Origin: Leptospira sp. WS4.C2
Lineage (GTDB): Bacteria > Spirochaetota > Leptospiria > Leptospirales > Leptospiraceae
DNA: 64,000 bases
Direction of reading: 5' to 3'
NCBI RefSeq assembly: GCF_040833985.1
Contig: NZ_CP162139.1
Span: 3,134,501-3,198,500, forward strand
Below, in pieces: positions 47,250 to 56,606 of the stretch. The position numbers and the translations under genes are program-made. Positions within the stretch are counted from its first letter, which is position 1; every line of letters begins with the position of its first letter. The notes beneath the pieces are model-generated. The model saw only the letters and a program-made list of their open reading frames with translations, was not told where the DNA came from and did no database searches.

Positions 47250-48353
47250 TTAATCGAGAGGGTCAGGAGCCGATTGCATTACCAGTTTATATAGGTTTTT
47301 TTGCTCTCTTGAGATGCTAATTTCACCAGTTTGGTGTAGTTTTTTTGTAAACTCAGAAAGTTCCCGCACTCGAGATTCAAAAGCAAGACCAATTTTTTTA
47401 TCCTCAAGGGCAATATGGGACAAAAGCCAATTTCGTAAGTCCTGAACCAGATGTAATCCAGCCCGTGGATTTCCTAATTTAAATTCATCGTTCCTTGTTT
47501 TGATAAAATCAATAAACCGTTTGTGTTGGTTCATATGGTTGACCACATCAGTATATCGAAAGTAACGCATGATTTTATCTTCCACACCAAAATGATCTTT
47601 TGTATATTCAATGGCGGCGGCAATGACCTTATGGAAGGTATCACTAGCACTATCACCTAACTTTAGTGAATGATCTAATTCAACAATCATTTTCAAAAGC
47701 CAAATGTGTTGTAAATCTATGATAGGAATTCCCGTAGAAAGATTATATGTTTTCCAAATATTTCTGATTTCTTGAATGGTATCAATAGATTGTTCGTGAA
47801 GTGAAATATGTGTTGTATCCATTTGTACAATGTTTTGATAAATCAAAAGTTGTTCTTTGGAAATCGGATATTTACCAGACTTTAAAATTTCATTACAGTA
47901 AGATTTTAAATCAACACCACTTGCTTTAAAGAACTCTGCATAATCGGTATCATCATGTAAGATATGTTGGAAAAGCCATTTTTTGAGAATTTGTAAAATA
48001 CCCAAGGCAGCCATTTGGCTATCTTTTGCTTCATAGTATTTTTCCGTTAACCGTTCAACAAATTTGCGGTGGCCTTGGATATGTTCTGAAAATTTGGGAT
48101 AGTTAAAATGTTCCAAGATATCTTCTTCTAATGCAAAATGTTCTGCCACATAGTCCAAAGCTTTTCGAAAGGACGAATGAACATCAACATCAGCTCCATC
48201 TTTTTCGGAATCAACAATGGTTTCTTCTAATTCAAGGATGATATGAACCAACCAAACATGTTGTAAGTCAATGATGGGAATTCCGAGATGGAAAGGTTCA
48301 CTTAACCATGTGATTCGTAAGGAATCTAAATGTGCGGAGTAATCCTTTTGCAT
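47250..48353 (-). CDS. Double-domain bacteriohaemerythrin
   Basis: A 367-residue protein with two haemerythrin domains, at about residues 12-150 and 195-340. Both keep every di-iron ligand: domain 1 has DLQHVWLV, HFALEE (H-x-x-x-E), HIQGH (H-x-x-x-H) and HILHDD (H-x-x-x-x-D); domain 2 has DLQHIWLL, HFGVED, HMNQH and HIALED. Haemerythrins bind O2 reversibly and sometimes sense or detoxify O2 or NO. No signalling domain is fused, so storage, delivery or scavenging is likely. An FNR-type box (48410-48423) lies 57 bases upstream of the start, suggesting control by oxygen or NO. Confidence 0.92.
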   Translation of the reverse strand: MQKDYSAHLDSLRITWLSEPFHLGIPIIDLQHVWLVHIILELEETIVDSEKDGADVDVHSSFRKALDYVAEHFALEEDILEHFNYPKFSEHIQGHRKFVERLTEKYYEAKDSQMAALGILQILKKWLFQHILHDDTDYAEFFKASGVDLKSYCNEILKSGKYPISKEQLLIYQNIVQMDTTHISLHEQSIDTIQEIRNIWKTYNLSTGIPIIDLQHIWLLKMIVELDHSLKLGDSASDTFHKVIAAAIEYTKDHFGVEDKIMRYFRYTDVVNHMNQHKRFIDFIKTRNDEFKLGNPRAGLHLVQDLRNWLLSHIALEDKKIGLAFESRVRELSEFTKKLHQTGEISISREQKNLYKLVMQSAPDPLD

Positions 48354-48409
48354 AATTCCACAAAAATAATCACTAGTGCGATGTCACTGAATTAGAATCA
48401 TTTTAGGAA

Positions 48410-48423
48410 TTGATATTTATCAG
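48410..48423 (-). promoter_or_regulatory. FNR/DNR-like box upstream of haemerythrin gene
   Basis: TTGATATTTATCAG matches the TTGAT-N4-ATCAA consensus in nine of ten fixed positions. It is centred about 63 bases upstream of the haemerythrin ATG (48353). With the usual class II spacing, transcription would start near 48375. The gap 48354-48545 contains no gene that I can support; a CACTCC/GGAGTG hairpin lies at 48497-48521. Confidence 0.5.
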
Positions 48424-48545
48424 TACTTTCTAAAAAACGAGAACATTGATAAAAGGATGAGGAGTTACTGAGATTTTGTAGCGGATTTATGAGGTGCACT
48501 CCCGAGTATTCCCCAGGAGTGTTTTATCCCTAATGCGGAATTAGA

Positions 48546-50021
48546 CTAAACGAAAAATTTAGTGGTTAACTTCACCATAAGTCTCACAAAACCAGAGTAA
48601 GGTGGATACATCAACTTAGCGATGGATGCCTTTGGAGTTTGTAAAACAGATCTTTCATGAGAAAAAGTTTTAAAACCAAAAATTCCATGGTAACTACCAT
48701 GCCCAGAATGATTCACTCCACCAAAAGGTAGGTTTGGATTCACTAAGTGAAGGATGACATCATTGATCACTGCTCCACCGGAACTGGTTCTACGTAAGAC
48801 ATATTTAGATGTACTTCTCTTTTTTGTGAAAATATACAAAGCCAATGGTTTCGGTTTTTCGTTGATGATGTGGATGGCTTCATCTAAAGTTTTGTAAGTA
48901 ACAATAGGAAGGAGTGGTCCAAAAATTTCATCTTCCATAATACGAGAGTCTAAAGACACATTCGTAAGAATGGTTGGTGAAATAAAGTTATCTGAACTTC
49001 TAGTTTCTCCACCATAAGCAATTTTAGCTCCTTTTTTCACCGCATCTTCTACGTAAGAAGAAACTCTTCCAAAGTTCTTTGCGTTCACAATTCGGCAAAA
49101 ATCTGGACTTGCTGTGAAATTCTCAGGTTTGGATTTAAAGAAACTTTCTGTTGTTTCCTTGGCATTCTTTACAAATTCATCTACTTTGGATTCAGGAATC
49201 AAAAGATAATCGGGAGCTACACAGGTTTGTCCTGCATTTAAAAATTTTCCCCACATGATTCTTTCTGCAGCCACTTTCATATCGGCATCTTCTGCAACAA
49301 TGGAAGGCGACTTACCACCTAACTCCAATGTTACGCTTGTAAGATTTTTTGCAGCAGCAGCCATAACAATTTTACCCACAGGAGTAGATCCAGTAAAAAA
49401 GATATGATCGAAAGGCACTTCTAGGAGTGCTGTAGCAACAGCAACATCACCTTCAAATACAGCCACTTCTTCTTCAGAGAATACTTCACTTAACATCAAT
49501 TTGATGACATCTGCAGTGTGTGGAGTGAACTCAGAAGGTTTTAACATCACAGTGTTACCCGCAGCAATCGCAGCAGCCAATGGGGCAATCGCTAGATGAA
49601 ATGGATAGTTCCATGGAGCAATGATGAGACAAACACCTTTGGGCTCATAAACGATGCGACTGGTTGCCCCTAGTAAAGTGGGTGGTGTCATTACGTTTTT
49701 TGGGCGCATCCAATGTTTTACATGGCGGATGGCATCATTGATTTCGGCAATCGTAGGAAGAATTTCAGTAATGTCTACTTCTCCGGCCGATTTTTTAAAA
49801 TCGGAGTGGAGAGCTGTTTGGATGTCCTTTTGGTATTTAAGGACAGCGTCTTTTAGTTTCTTTAGTTTTACGATTCGAGTTTTGAAATTCGACAATCGAA
49901 GTTCTAAAGCTTTTGCCTTCTGCGCTTTGAAAATACGGTCAATATCAGATGGAGTAAAACTTTTTGTTTGGATCACAGCTTTTCCAGAGGTTGAGGCTTG
50001 TGTGAGAGTGGCTTGGGTCAT
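48546..50021 (-). CDS. NAD(P)-dependent aldehyde dehydrogenase (class 3/fatty-aldehyde type)
   Basis: A 491-residue [35 protein letters not shown] (catalytic Glu) and [13 protein letters not shown] (catalytic Cys) are present. The short ELGGKSP and the C-terminal [17 protein letters not shown] fit class 3, which includes membrane fatty-aldehyde and coniferyl-type dehydrogenases. The last ~20 residues are hydrophobic/basic, consistent with membrane association. It would oxidise medium or long aldehydes to acids. GGAG lies eight bases upstream of the ATG. It lies 85 bases downstream of a DISM cyclase gene on the same strand. Confidence 0.93.
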   Translation of the reverse strand: MTQATLTQASTSGKAVIQTKSFTPSDIDRIFKAQKAKALELRLSNFKTRIVKLKKLKDAVLKYQKDIQTALHSDFKKSAGEVDITEILPTIAEINDAIRHVKHWMRPKNVMTPPTLLGATSRIVYEPKGVCLIIAPWNYPFHLAIAPLAAAIAAGNTVMLKPSEFTPHTADVIKLMLSEVFSEEEVAVFEGDVAVATALLEVPFDHIFFTGSTPVGKIVMAAAAKNLTSVTLELGGKSPSIVAEDADMKVAAERIMWGKFLNAGQTCVAPDYLLIPESKVDEFVKNAKETTESFFKSKPENFTASPDFCRIVNAKNFGRVSSYVEDAVKKGAKIAYGGETRSSDNFISPTILTNVSLDSRIMEDEIFGPLLPIVTYKTLDEAIHIINEKPKPLALYIFTKKRSTSKYVLRRTSSGGAVINDVILHLVNPNLPFGGVNHSGHGSYHGIFGFKTFSHERSVLQTPKASIAKLMYPPYSGFVRLMVKLTTKFFV

Positions 50022-50106
50022 GGGAATCTCCGTATTACTGACTCTCGTTCATTTAGAGAGGAAGTTCAAGAACTTTTTCAAGAAACGGGGCGAATCTATG
50101 TCTTTT

Positions 50107-52239
50107 TTATGCCAAAAATCCCTTTCCAAAACCGGGTGGTGGGCCGTTTTGCGCATACAATTCCGTGCGTTCCAGATACAATTTTGCTGCTTTGTCGGAA
50201 GGATCCATTCCAACAATCGCCCGAAATCCTATCCCTGCCCTTTCAAACTCCTCATCCCAAAATAAATTCACGCAGTCTTCAAACTGATCTTTAGTTTTTA
50301 ACTTTAAATCAAAAGATTCTTCCACACCCTCAACCAGAACTTGAGCAATTCCAATTAACTTTTGTTTGGCTGGAATCTTAATAAAATCTAACAATCGATG
50401 TGGATAAGAATCTGGATGTTGTAATTCGAGTAATGCATCAAGGCTTATGATAATTTTAGCACCATACTTTTTGGTCATGGATTCTAAAGAATTGACAACA
50501 CCCATGGAGTCAGAGAGGACAGCAGACTCAATTCTTTGTTCCTCACCAATAATTCCCAACATAAGTTCTCCAAAATGAATTCCTACTCCAATCTGAATTT
50601 CAGCAACAAGGTGAGACCCCCCTTCCTTATTCCACCTTGCAGTAGTTTTGTGCATTTCTATTGCTGCAGATAGTGCATCTTCTGGTTGCCTCTCGAACAA
50701 AGCAAAGATAGCATCACCCACATACTTTTCAATAAATCCATTATGGGACCTGATGGTAGGCCCCACTTGGCGCAAATAATCATTCAAAAAAAGAAAAGTT
50801 TCTTCAGGGCTTAGAGTTTCAGAGATAGCGGTAAAATCACGAATATCTGAAGATAATATGGACATCTGTTTTACGATAAAATCGCCACGTTTGACTCTTG
50901 CTTTGGAGTGTTGTGAAAACAACTCAATGAGTCGCAAAGGCACAAACTTCGCATATACCTGGTTAGATGATTCAAGCCGATTGTTTACTTCTATTAACTC
51001 AGTCGTCAACGTGTCCATAGAAGAATAAAACCTGGCATTCCTTCTCGCAAGGAGGATACTCTGAAACAAAAAGAACACAAAAAGAGAAAACGGCATAAAA
51101 GGTTGGGATTGAAACCAATAATTACCTGCCATCAAATCGTGGGTAGACCCAAGCATAAGTAACAATGATCCATAAAATACTAAACTACTATCTCTCTTTC
51201 TCTGGCGATAGATCTTAAGGATCACATAAAAAGAACAAACACTAAAAAATAAGATTACCACTTGTGAAAAAATATTTGTTTTGGTGAAGAGTTTGGCATC
51301 TGTCAAAACCACAAAGGAAACATAACAAGCAGTAATACTCCAACAAGAGTATAACATCCACTTAGGAACTTCCGACTTACCAGGAAATAAACTCTTCAAA
51401 TATCCTAAGAAAAAACAAACAAGTAGAGGGGCTGAAATGTAATCTAATACTTGCATCCAGTGCCAGGAAAAATCTGGAAATGCATAAACAATATAGTAGT
51501 TATCGAGGACAACAAGTCGCAGTCCAGTAAACAGGCAAAACAAAGAGAAGAAAAGAGAACTTTTTTCTTCTCTGCGAAAAAGAAAAACTGTTAGTTGGTA
51601 GAGAGCCATGGTCAACATGGCACCAAATACAAATACTTCACCCGCAGAATAAATTAATGATTCGTTTTGAATGACTTCTTTGGTACCAATTTCGATTGGT
51701 TTTCTGTACCCACCACGAGCATGATGAAAATTGCTAACCACAAGGAGTATTTCTTGTTCGTAATCTTCTGGTTGGAAGGATACATATTGGATTTGGTATT
51801 TGGGAATGACACTCAGTTCATCTGTTCCCACCTTTCCAGAACTTGCGATTTTTTGACGGTTGATATAAAGTTCATAAGAGCTCGTTGCCGGTTGGACTCG
51901 CAGATAATAACGAATTTTTGGATCAGGAATTTTTAAGGTTAGCCGAAATACAGCAAAACCATCTCCACCTTCTCCTTCCGGTCGGTAAGAATTCCAAGAA
52001 GAGGGGACTTTAACATAAGTTTTACTTGGTTCCTTTATTTTCTCAAATAAACTTTCACTGTAAACTTCTCCCCAATAGAATTCCCATTCGCCACCGGTAG
52101 AAAGTTTTTTGTTATCTTTCACATAAGAAAAAGGAAGTTCTAAATATCCTTTCACTGCCTCGGGAGAAGAACCAAAATTACAGGATGAAAATAAAAATGC
52201 ATAAATAAAAAATACAAAACCGAATTGGATGCACTTCAT
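50107..52239 (-). CDS. 7TMR-DISM receptor with class III nucleotide cyclase domain
   Basis: About 710 residues from ATG 52239, overlapping the upstream stop as TAATG; ATG at 52251 is an equally possible start. A signal ends in FLFSSCN, a lipobox-like site. Residues 30-180 form a periplasmic jelly-roll domain (YYLRVQPATSSYELYINRQK), followed by seven hydrophobic segments (about 195-390). The C-terminal cyclase has both metal-binding Asp: SSDIRDFTAI and KYVGDAIFALFE (Asp509), so it looks active and would make cAMP or cGMP in response to an extracellular ligand. It is the second gene of a tandem pair with a paralogue. Ligand unknown. Confidence 0.88.
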   Translation of the reverse strand: MKCIQFGFVFFIYAFLFSSCNFGSSPEAVKGYLELPFSYVKDNKKLSTGGEWEFYWGEVYSESLFEKIKEPSKTYVKVPSSWNSYRPEGEGGDGFAVFRLTLKIPDPKIRYYLRVQPATSSYELYINRQKIASSGKVGTDELSVIPKYQIQYVSFQPEDYEQEILLVVSNFHHARGGYRKPIEIGTKEVIQNESLIYSAGEVFVFGAMLTMALYQLTVFLFRREEKSSLFFSLFCLFTGLRLVVLDNYYIVYAFPDFSWHWMQVLDYISAPLLVCFFLGYLKSLFPGKSEVPKWMLYSCWSITACYVSFVVLTDAKLFTKTNIFSQVVILFFSVCSFYVILKIYRQRKRDSSLVFYGSLLLMLGSTHDLMAGNYWFQSQPFMPFSLFVFFLFQSILLARRNARFYSSMDTLTTELIEVNNRLESSNQVYAKFVPLRLIELFSQHSKARVKRGDFIVKQMSILSSDIRDFTAISETLSPEETFLFLNDYLRQVGPTIRSHNGFIEKYVGDAIFALFERQPEDALSAAIEMHKTTARWNKEGGSHLVAEIQIGVGIHFGELMLGIIGEEQRIESAVLSDSMGVVNSLESMTKKYGAKIIISLDALLELQHPDSYPHRLLDFIKIPAKQKLIGIAQVLVEGVEESFDLKLKTKDQFEDCVNLFWDEEFERAGIGFRAIVGMDPSDKAAKLYLERTELYAQNGPPPGFGKGFLA

Positions 52240-54353
52240 TATTTTTCCCATGCAGAAACCCCATCCCAGTCTCCACTCACTCCCGCAGTTTGGTAATACT
52301 CACATCTTTCAATATAAATTTGTGCCGCCAAATCTTCAGGATTGTTTGCAAATACTGCGCGAAATTTTTCCAAGGCGGAGACAAAATCAGCGCGTTCGTA
52401 ATCAAAAATCCCCGCTTCAAACGTTTCCTTATTTTCAATTTTTTTATTAGAAATCGTATCAATATCTGGAATCAAAACCTCGGCAATCATCACTGCTTCT
52501 TGTTTTCCCTTCACTCGCACAAAATCCAAAATTCGATAGGGAATTGTATCCAAATCTTCATGCAACATAAGTGATGTTAAACTAACAAGAATCCTTGCCC
52601 CATATTTTTTCGTTAGGCCCTGAATACGACTCGAAAGATTGACTGTATCCGAAATTACAGTTGATTCGAATCTTTCTTCTTCTCCCAAAATTCCAAGCAT
52701 GGTATCCCCTGAATGAATCCCAATTCCAGCATGTAGTGGCAAATACCCAAAAGTTTTCCTACGTTCATTGTACTTTTCTAATTCCCATTGGATATCTTCA
52801 GCGGCTTTGATTGAATTTTGAATTCCTCCATCAAACAATGCCATGATAGCACTTCCAATGTATTTATCAATAAAGCCATTATTTTTGCGAACACATGGCC
52901 CGATCCGGCCCAAATAAGAATTGGTAAATAACATTCTATTTTCAAGAGGTATAGAATAAATGATATCCCAATATTCCCAGATATCAGCGAATAAAATAGT
53001 CATCTCCCTTTCACTACTGTCACCTAACCGAACTTCTTCGATACTTTCTTTGTCAAGGTGGGTTAAAAAATCTCGAGGGATAAACTTTGCATAGAATCGG
53101 TTTGTTAAAATAAACTGCTCATTGATAGTTTCAAACTCTTCTTTTAATAAAAGTTTTTTATGGAAATTTCTTGCCGTACGAAGTGTAACAATAGTGGACT
53201 GAACTCCGAAAAATAAGAAAACCGCTATTTGAGATAAAATAGATTCCCCTTCCCCACTATAAGCGAGGAAAACATCATAAACAAACCCAACAAATAAAAC
53301 CAAATACCCTAAAAAGAAAATTCCGGCTTCCGGTAGGCCCTTTATTACCATTTGAGACAATCGAATTCCCAAAAAAACTGCGTAAAGTATACCCAATATT
53401 TGAAAAATCATTTCAAATTGAGTGTATACTTCAGGTTTGATGATCAAACCATAAACTAACATAAACTGTACGTAGGCGCTAAAGTATAAAATGATTTTAG
53501 TATCAATAAAACGAGGGAAAAGACCATCAACAAACCATAAAAACAAAATCCCCAGAACAAAAACTGATGCATACTCCACATAAATCACCAATTCCCAAGG
53601 GATATTAGGAAACATGGCATAAATAGTTTTACTTCCGATGAAAGGTATCCTTGCTGCAAATACCAAACAGAAAAAACCGAAATAAAAAGCCTCTCTCTGT
53701 TTTTTTCTATAAAAGAATAAAACGAAATGGTATAAACCAAACATAAAGATAGCACCCGTTAATGCTAAATCCACAGTACTTTGAGCTAAAATATAATTTT
53801 GAACACTTTCTGCAAGACCAAAGACAGGTGCATTAGGAAGCCCTCCTTCTTTGTGATGAAAGTTACTTACCTCTATCCGGATTTGAAGGTGGTCCTTTGT
53901 TACAATCGTAAAACTTTGACCTTGGGCACTCGGTGTCGTAGATTCTTTTGTAAGACCAGGGACACCAGACAACAAACTTCTGTTACCTGCCATCAATTTA
54001 AAAGAGGTCCTAGCTTCTGGTAAATAAACGGAATAAATCTGATTTTCTTCTGGAAGTTGAATGTCTAGGACATAGGTCCCATATCCTTTACCGTCCATAA
54101 GCCCCGATCTAAGCGGTATTTGGTTCCAAAGGGAAGGAACAGGAAGATGGGTGGGTGGTTTTGCATCTTCTGGAACATCCAATTGTCCGGGGAAAAATTT
54201 CCAATCCCCCTGGAGAGCCATAGCAGCCCCCAACTCAAAAGGAAATTTTTGCAAATCCAATTCACCCGATTCGATTTTAGGTGAGGGAGCAACCATACGA
54301 CAAGCCGTTGCCAAAAATGCAATGGAGAGATAAATTAATGTATGACGGGTCAT
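52239..54353 (-). CDS. 7TMR-DISM receptor with degenerate cyclase domain
   Basis: A 704-residue paralogue of the downstream gene. The signal ends LATACRM (lipobox). A periplasmic jelly-roll (about 30-180) precedes seven hydrophobic segments (190-400) and a C-terminal class III cyclase domain. The first metal Asp is present (LFADIWEYW), but the second motif reads KYIGSAIMALFD, with Ser501 replacing the Asp of KxxGD. Loss of one of the two metal ligands suggests low or no activity. It may act as a regulatory partner of the intact paralogue, since class III cyclases work as dimers. The pair overlaps by one base (TAATG). Confidence 0.88.
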   Translation of the reverse strand: MTRHTLIYLSIAFLATACRMVAPSPKIESGELDLQKFPFELGAAMALQGDWKFFPGQLDVPEDAKPPTHLPVPSLWNQIPLRSGLMDGKGYGTYVLDIQLPEENQIYSVYLPEARTSFKLMAGNRSLLSGVPGLTKESTTPSAQGQSFTIVTKDHLQIRIEVSNFHHKEGGLPNAPVFGLAESVQNYILAQSTVDLALTGAIFMFGLYHFVLFFYRKKQREAFYFGFFCLVFAARIPFIGSKTIYAMFPNIPWELVIYVEYASVFVLGILFLWFVDGLFPRFIDTKIILYFSAYVQFMLVYGLIIKPEVYTQFEMIFQILGILYAVFLGIRLSQMVIKGLPEAGIFFLGYLVLFVGFVYDVFLAYSGEGESILSQIAVFLFFGVQSTIVTLRTARNFHKKLLLKEEFETINEQFILTNRFYAKFIPRDFLTHLDKESIEEVRLGDSSEREMTILFADIWEYWDIIYSIPLENRMLFTNSYLGRIGPCVRKNNGFIDKYIGSAIMALFDGGIQNSIKAAEDIQWELEKYNERRKTFGYLPLHAGIGIHSGDTMLGILGEEERFESTVISDTVNLSSRIQGLTKKYGARILVSLTSLMLHEDLDTIPYRILDFVRVKGKQEAVMIAEVLIPDIDTISNKKIENKETFEAGIFDYERADFVSALEKFRAVFANNPEDLAAQIYIERCEYYQTAGVSGDWDGVSAWEK

Positions 54354-54362
54354 CCCTAACCT

Positions 54363-54375
54363 TCAGAGACTCTGA
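54363..54375. promoter_or_regulatory. Palindrome upstream of the cyclase pair
   Basis: TCAGAGACTCTGA has perfect 6-base arms around one base. It lies ten bases upstream of the reverse-strand cyclase start (54353), in the 113-base gap shared with the forward FliG-like gene. It could be an operator; the binding protein is unknown. Confidence 0.35.
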
Positions 54376-54429
54376 GGACAGGAATTTGGAAAGGAAGTTT
54401 TCGAAATAAAAAAAATAATATTTTTTGGT

Positions 54430-54457
54430 TTGTACGGCTGTAATACTAAGTTATTAT
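54430..54457 (+). promoter_or_regulatory. Candidate promoter for the FliG/FliH/pseudokinase operon
   Basis: TTGTAC and TATTAT are separated by 16 bases, giving a plausible sigma-70 promoter. The -10 box ends nine bases before the ATG at 54467, so the mRNA would have almost no leader; no Shine-Dalgarno is present before that ATG. Confidence 0.35.
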
Positions 54458-54466
54458 GTCACCTAA

Positions 54467-55678
54467 ATGAAAACTCCGTCCGGACCCAATAAAGCCGCCC
54501 TTGCCTACCAGATCTTAGGTCGCTATTTACCGGATGAAGTGTTCTCTCATTTGAGTGATTCCGAAATTGAGTCCCTCCTCTTAAAGGTAGAGTCCAACCC
54601 ATCCCCAACTAAGGGTCAGGAAAAAGACATTCTACTCTCCTTTACAAGGTTCCTCCAAAAAAAAGGAAACCAAGGGAACTCACGAAACCCGAACCAGTCA
54701 GGCAGCGACGGGTTGAGCGGATATACGAATAACAACAATCATCCTGTTCGTCCGGGCCAGGGTGGAACCTCCGGCGGGGGTTATACGAATAGCGCATATT
54801 CCTCCAAACCAGCGGGGAAAACCGAACCCGCATTCGGAAATTCACCTATCGATAGCGGTTTTACGAATAACAACTATAATCCCCAATCCCAGACTGGGGG
54901 CGGGAAATATGCGCATAACGAACATCCAGATACGAATGAATTGTATTCCCTGCTCCAAGAAATCTTAAAAGAGGAGGATTCTAAGTCGGGTGTTCCGCTT
55001 TGGCCCGAACTTCCGACTTATTCTTTGGAAATGCTCCGCAATCTGACTATGGACGAAACCTCCGAGGTTGTGGCCAGAATTCTTAGTTTTTCTGATCCGG
55101 AAACGGCTTCTGAAGTTTTGGCAGAATATCCGGAAAACCACAGAGAAGATATCATTTTAGCCCTTTCCGAAATCGATTATCATTCGGACCGGGAAAGGGA
55201 CCAATTGGAGCGATTTCTCCGGTTCAAAATGGAACTCATTCAGAAAAAAATGCCGGTTTCCAAGATTCGCAGCCGCAAGGCAAAAACAGCGGGGGAAATT
55301 CTCACTCGACTTCCTTTTTTACCCTCTCAAAATTTAATTGAACGAATTCAGAAAAAAAGCCCAGAATATGCCGAAACTATAGTAGAACACTACTTTCGTT
55401 TGGAAGACCTCCTTCATTTAGGAAGGACGAGCCTCACTCGGTTCTTTTCTGAGATCCATCCTCTTGTCCTTGCCTGTGCATTGAAAGGAGTGGAGACAGA
55501 TTTTCGTGATCAAGTATATTCCAATTTGGAATCTTGGCTTGTGAAAGAAATTAAGATCGAATGGGATTCGTTAGGTCCTGTCTCTTTAGCAGAAATTGAA
55601 GAAGCCCAAAAGGGAATCTTAGATAGACTACGTGAGGCAATGGATGAAGGCAAAGTGAAACTCTGGAGATTGAAGTAA
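54467..55678 (+). CDS. Divergent FliG-like protein with Asn/Gly-rich linker
   Basis: A 403-residue protein built like flagellar motor switch protein FliG. A FliG_N-like helical domain (about 7-63) is followed by a low-complexity linker of about 100 residues. It then has FliG_M (VVARILSFSDPETASEVLAEY) and a C-terminal domain ending in GPVSLAEIEEAQKGILDRL, which matches the FliG C-terminus closely. In the torque helix the family's LDDRSIQ and REVD segments are replaced by LGRTSLT and SEIH, so conserved charged residues are missing. The linker holds four imperfect copies of G-Y/F-TN-N/S (about residues 85, 105, 130 and 146). It is coupled to fliH, four bases downstream. Spirochaetes have more than one FliG; this may be an accessory type. 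Confidence 0.75.
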   Translation: MKTPSGPNKAALAYQILGRYLPDEVFSHLSDSEIESLLLKVESNPSPTKGQEKDILLSFTRFLQKKGNQGNSRNPNQSGSDGLSGYTNNNNHPVRPGQGGTSGGGYTNSAYSSKPAGKTEPAFGNSPIDSGFTNNNYNPQSQTGGGKYAHNEHPDTNELYSLLQEILKEEDSKSGVPLWPELPTYSLEMLRNLTMDETSEVVARILSFSDPETASEVLAEYPENHREDIILALSEIDYHSDRERDQLERFLRFKMELIQKKMPVSKIRSRKAKTAGEILTRLPFLPSQNLIERIQKKSPEYAETIVEHYFRLEDLLHLGRTSLTRFFSEIHPLVLACALKGVETDFRDQVYSNLESWLVKEIKIEWDSLGPVSLAEIEEAQKGILDRLREAMDEGKVKLWRLK

Positions 55679-55682
55679 GGAT

Positions 55683-56606
55683 ATGGCAAAACTAGTCTTT
55701 AAACCCATTCAAATTGCCGACTTACAAGAAGAAGTTGAGATTCAACTTCCTGATAAGTACAAAAAGTTCCATAAAACCGACGAACAAGAAGACTTCGAGA
55801 TAGACCAAGAAGGGAATATCATCGAACAATACCAAGGCCCATCGATTGAAGAAATCGAAGCGGAACTACAAAGGTATCGCCAAGAGACAGAAGAACAAGT
55901 CCGCCAATTATTAGAAGACGCTAAAAAACAAGCCAAAGCCATTGAAGAAGAAGGAAGGACCAAAGCCTTCCAAATGGTCCAAGACTCCAAAGAGAAAATA
56001 AAATTAGAAGAAGACTCTGGTCGCGCCAAAGCGGAACAAATCTTAGATCGTGCAAAGATGGAAGTCGAACGTATGATCAAAGAAGCCGAAATGAAACAGG
56101 CGGAGATCGAACACGAAGCATACCAAAAAGGTTACGATGCAGGTCGTGAAGTAGGATTCAAAAAAGGCCAAGGGGAAGTAAGACGACTCATTGACCGACT
56201 AGGAACTATCATCGGTAAGGCGATCGACATTCGTGAAGAAATGATTGCTGCATCTGAAAAACAAATGGTAGAAATGATTCTTGTCATCGCACGAAAGGTA
56301 ATCAAAGACGAAATCATTGAACGTAAAGAAATTGTACTCAATAACATTCGTGAAGCAATGAAACGAATTAAAGATCGTGATCGCATTGATATTCGTGTTA
56401 ACTTTGCTGATTTGGAACTAACAACGGCACACAAGGACGAACTCATCAAACTTATGGAATCTCTCCGAAAGGTCAATATCTACGAAGATTCTCGAGTGGA
56501 TCGTGGTGGTGTTATCATCGAAACAGATGTGGGAGCAATCGACGCGAGGATTTCTACACAGCTCAAAGAAATCGAAGAGGCCATTCGAAACGTCGAACCG
56601 ATATGA
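55683..56606 (+). CDS. fliH: FliH-like flagellar export regulator
   Basis: A 307-residue protein. An acidic, helical N-terminal half with long coiled coil (EEVEIQLPDKYKKFHKTDEQ onward) is followed by the FliH core (QKGYDAGREVGFKKGQGEV) and the C-terminal FliH/YscL domain ending DRGGVIIETDVGAIDARIST. FliH dimers bind and restrain the export ATPase FliI and tether it to the C-ring. A clear AAGGAT ribosome site precedes the ATG, four bases after the FliG-like stop. FliI and FliF are not in the window, so the usual order is broken. The next gene overlaps as ATGA. Confidence 0.88.
   Translation: MAKLVFKPIQIADLQEEVEIQLPDKYKKFHKTDEQEDFEIDQEGNIIEQYQGPSIEEIEAELQRYRQETEEQVRQLLEDAKKQAKAIEEEGRTKAFQMVQDSKEKIKLEEDSGRAKAEQILDRAKMEVERMIKEAEMKQAEIEHEAYQKGYDAGREVGFKKGQGEVRRLIDRLGTIIGKAIDIREEMIAASEKQMVEMILVIARKVIKDEIIERKEIVLNNIREAMKRIKDRDRIDIRVNFADLELTTAHKDELIKLMESLRKVNIYEDSRVDRGGVIIETDVGAIDARISTQLKEIEEAIRNVEPI

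Noticed and set aside
48497..48521. CACTCC/GGAGTG hairpin as terminator
   Set aside because: The T-run follows on the forward strand, but both neighbouring genes are on the reverse strand; orientation does not fit.
48354..48545. Small gene in the 191-base gap
   Set aside because: No start codon with a ribosome site followed by a frame longer than about 25 codons.
54718..54940. Short tandem repeat or CRISPR-like array in the FliG-like gene
   Set aside because: The ACGAAT units recur at irregular spacing (60, 78, 69 bases) and encode the G-Y/F-TN linker; they are in-frame protein repeats, not a CRISPR.
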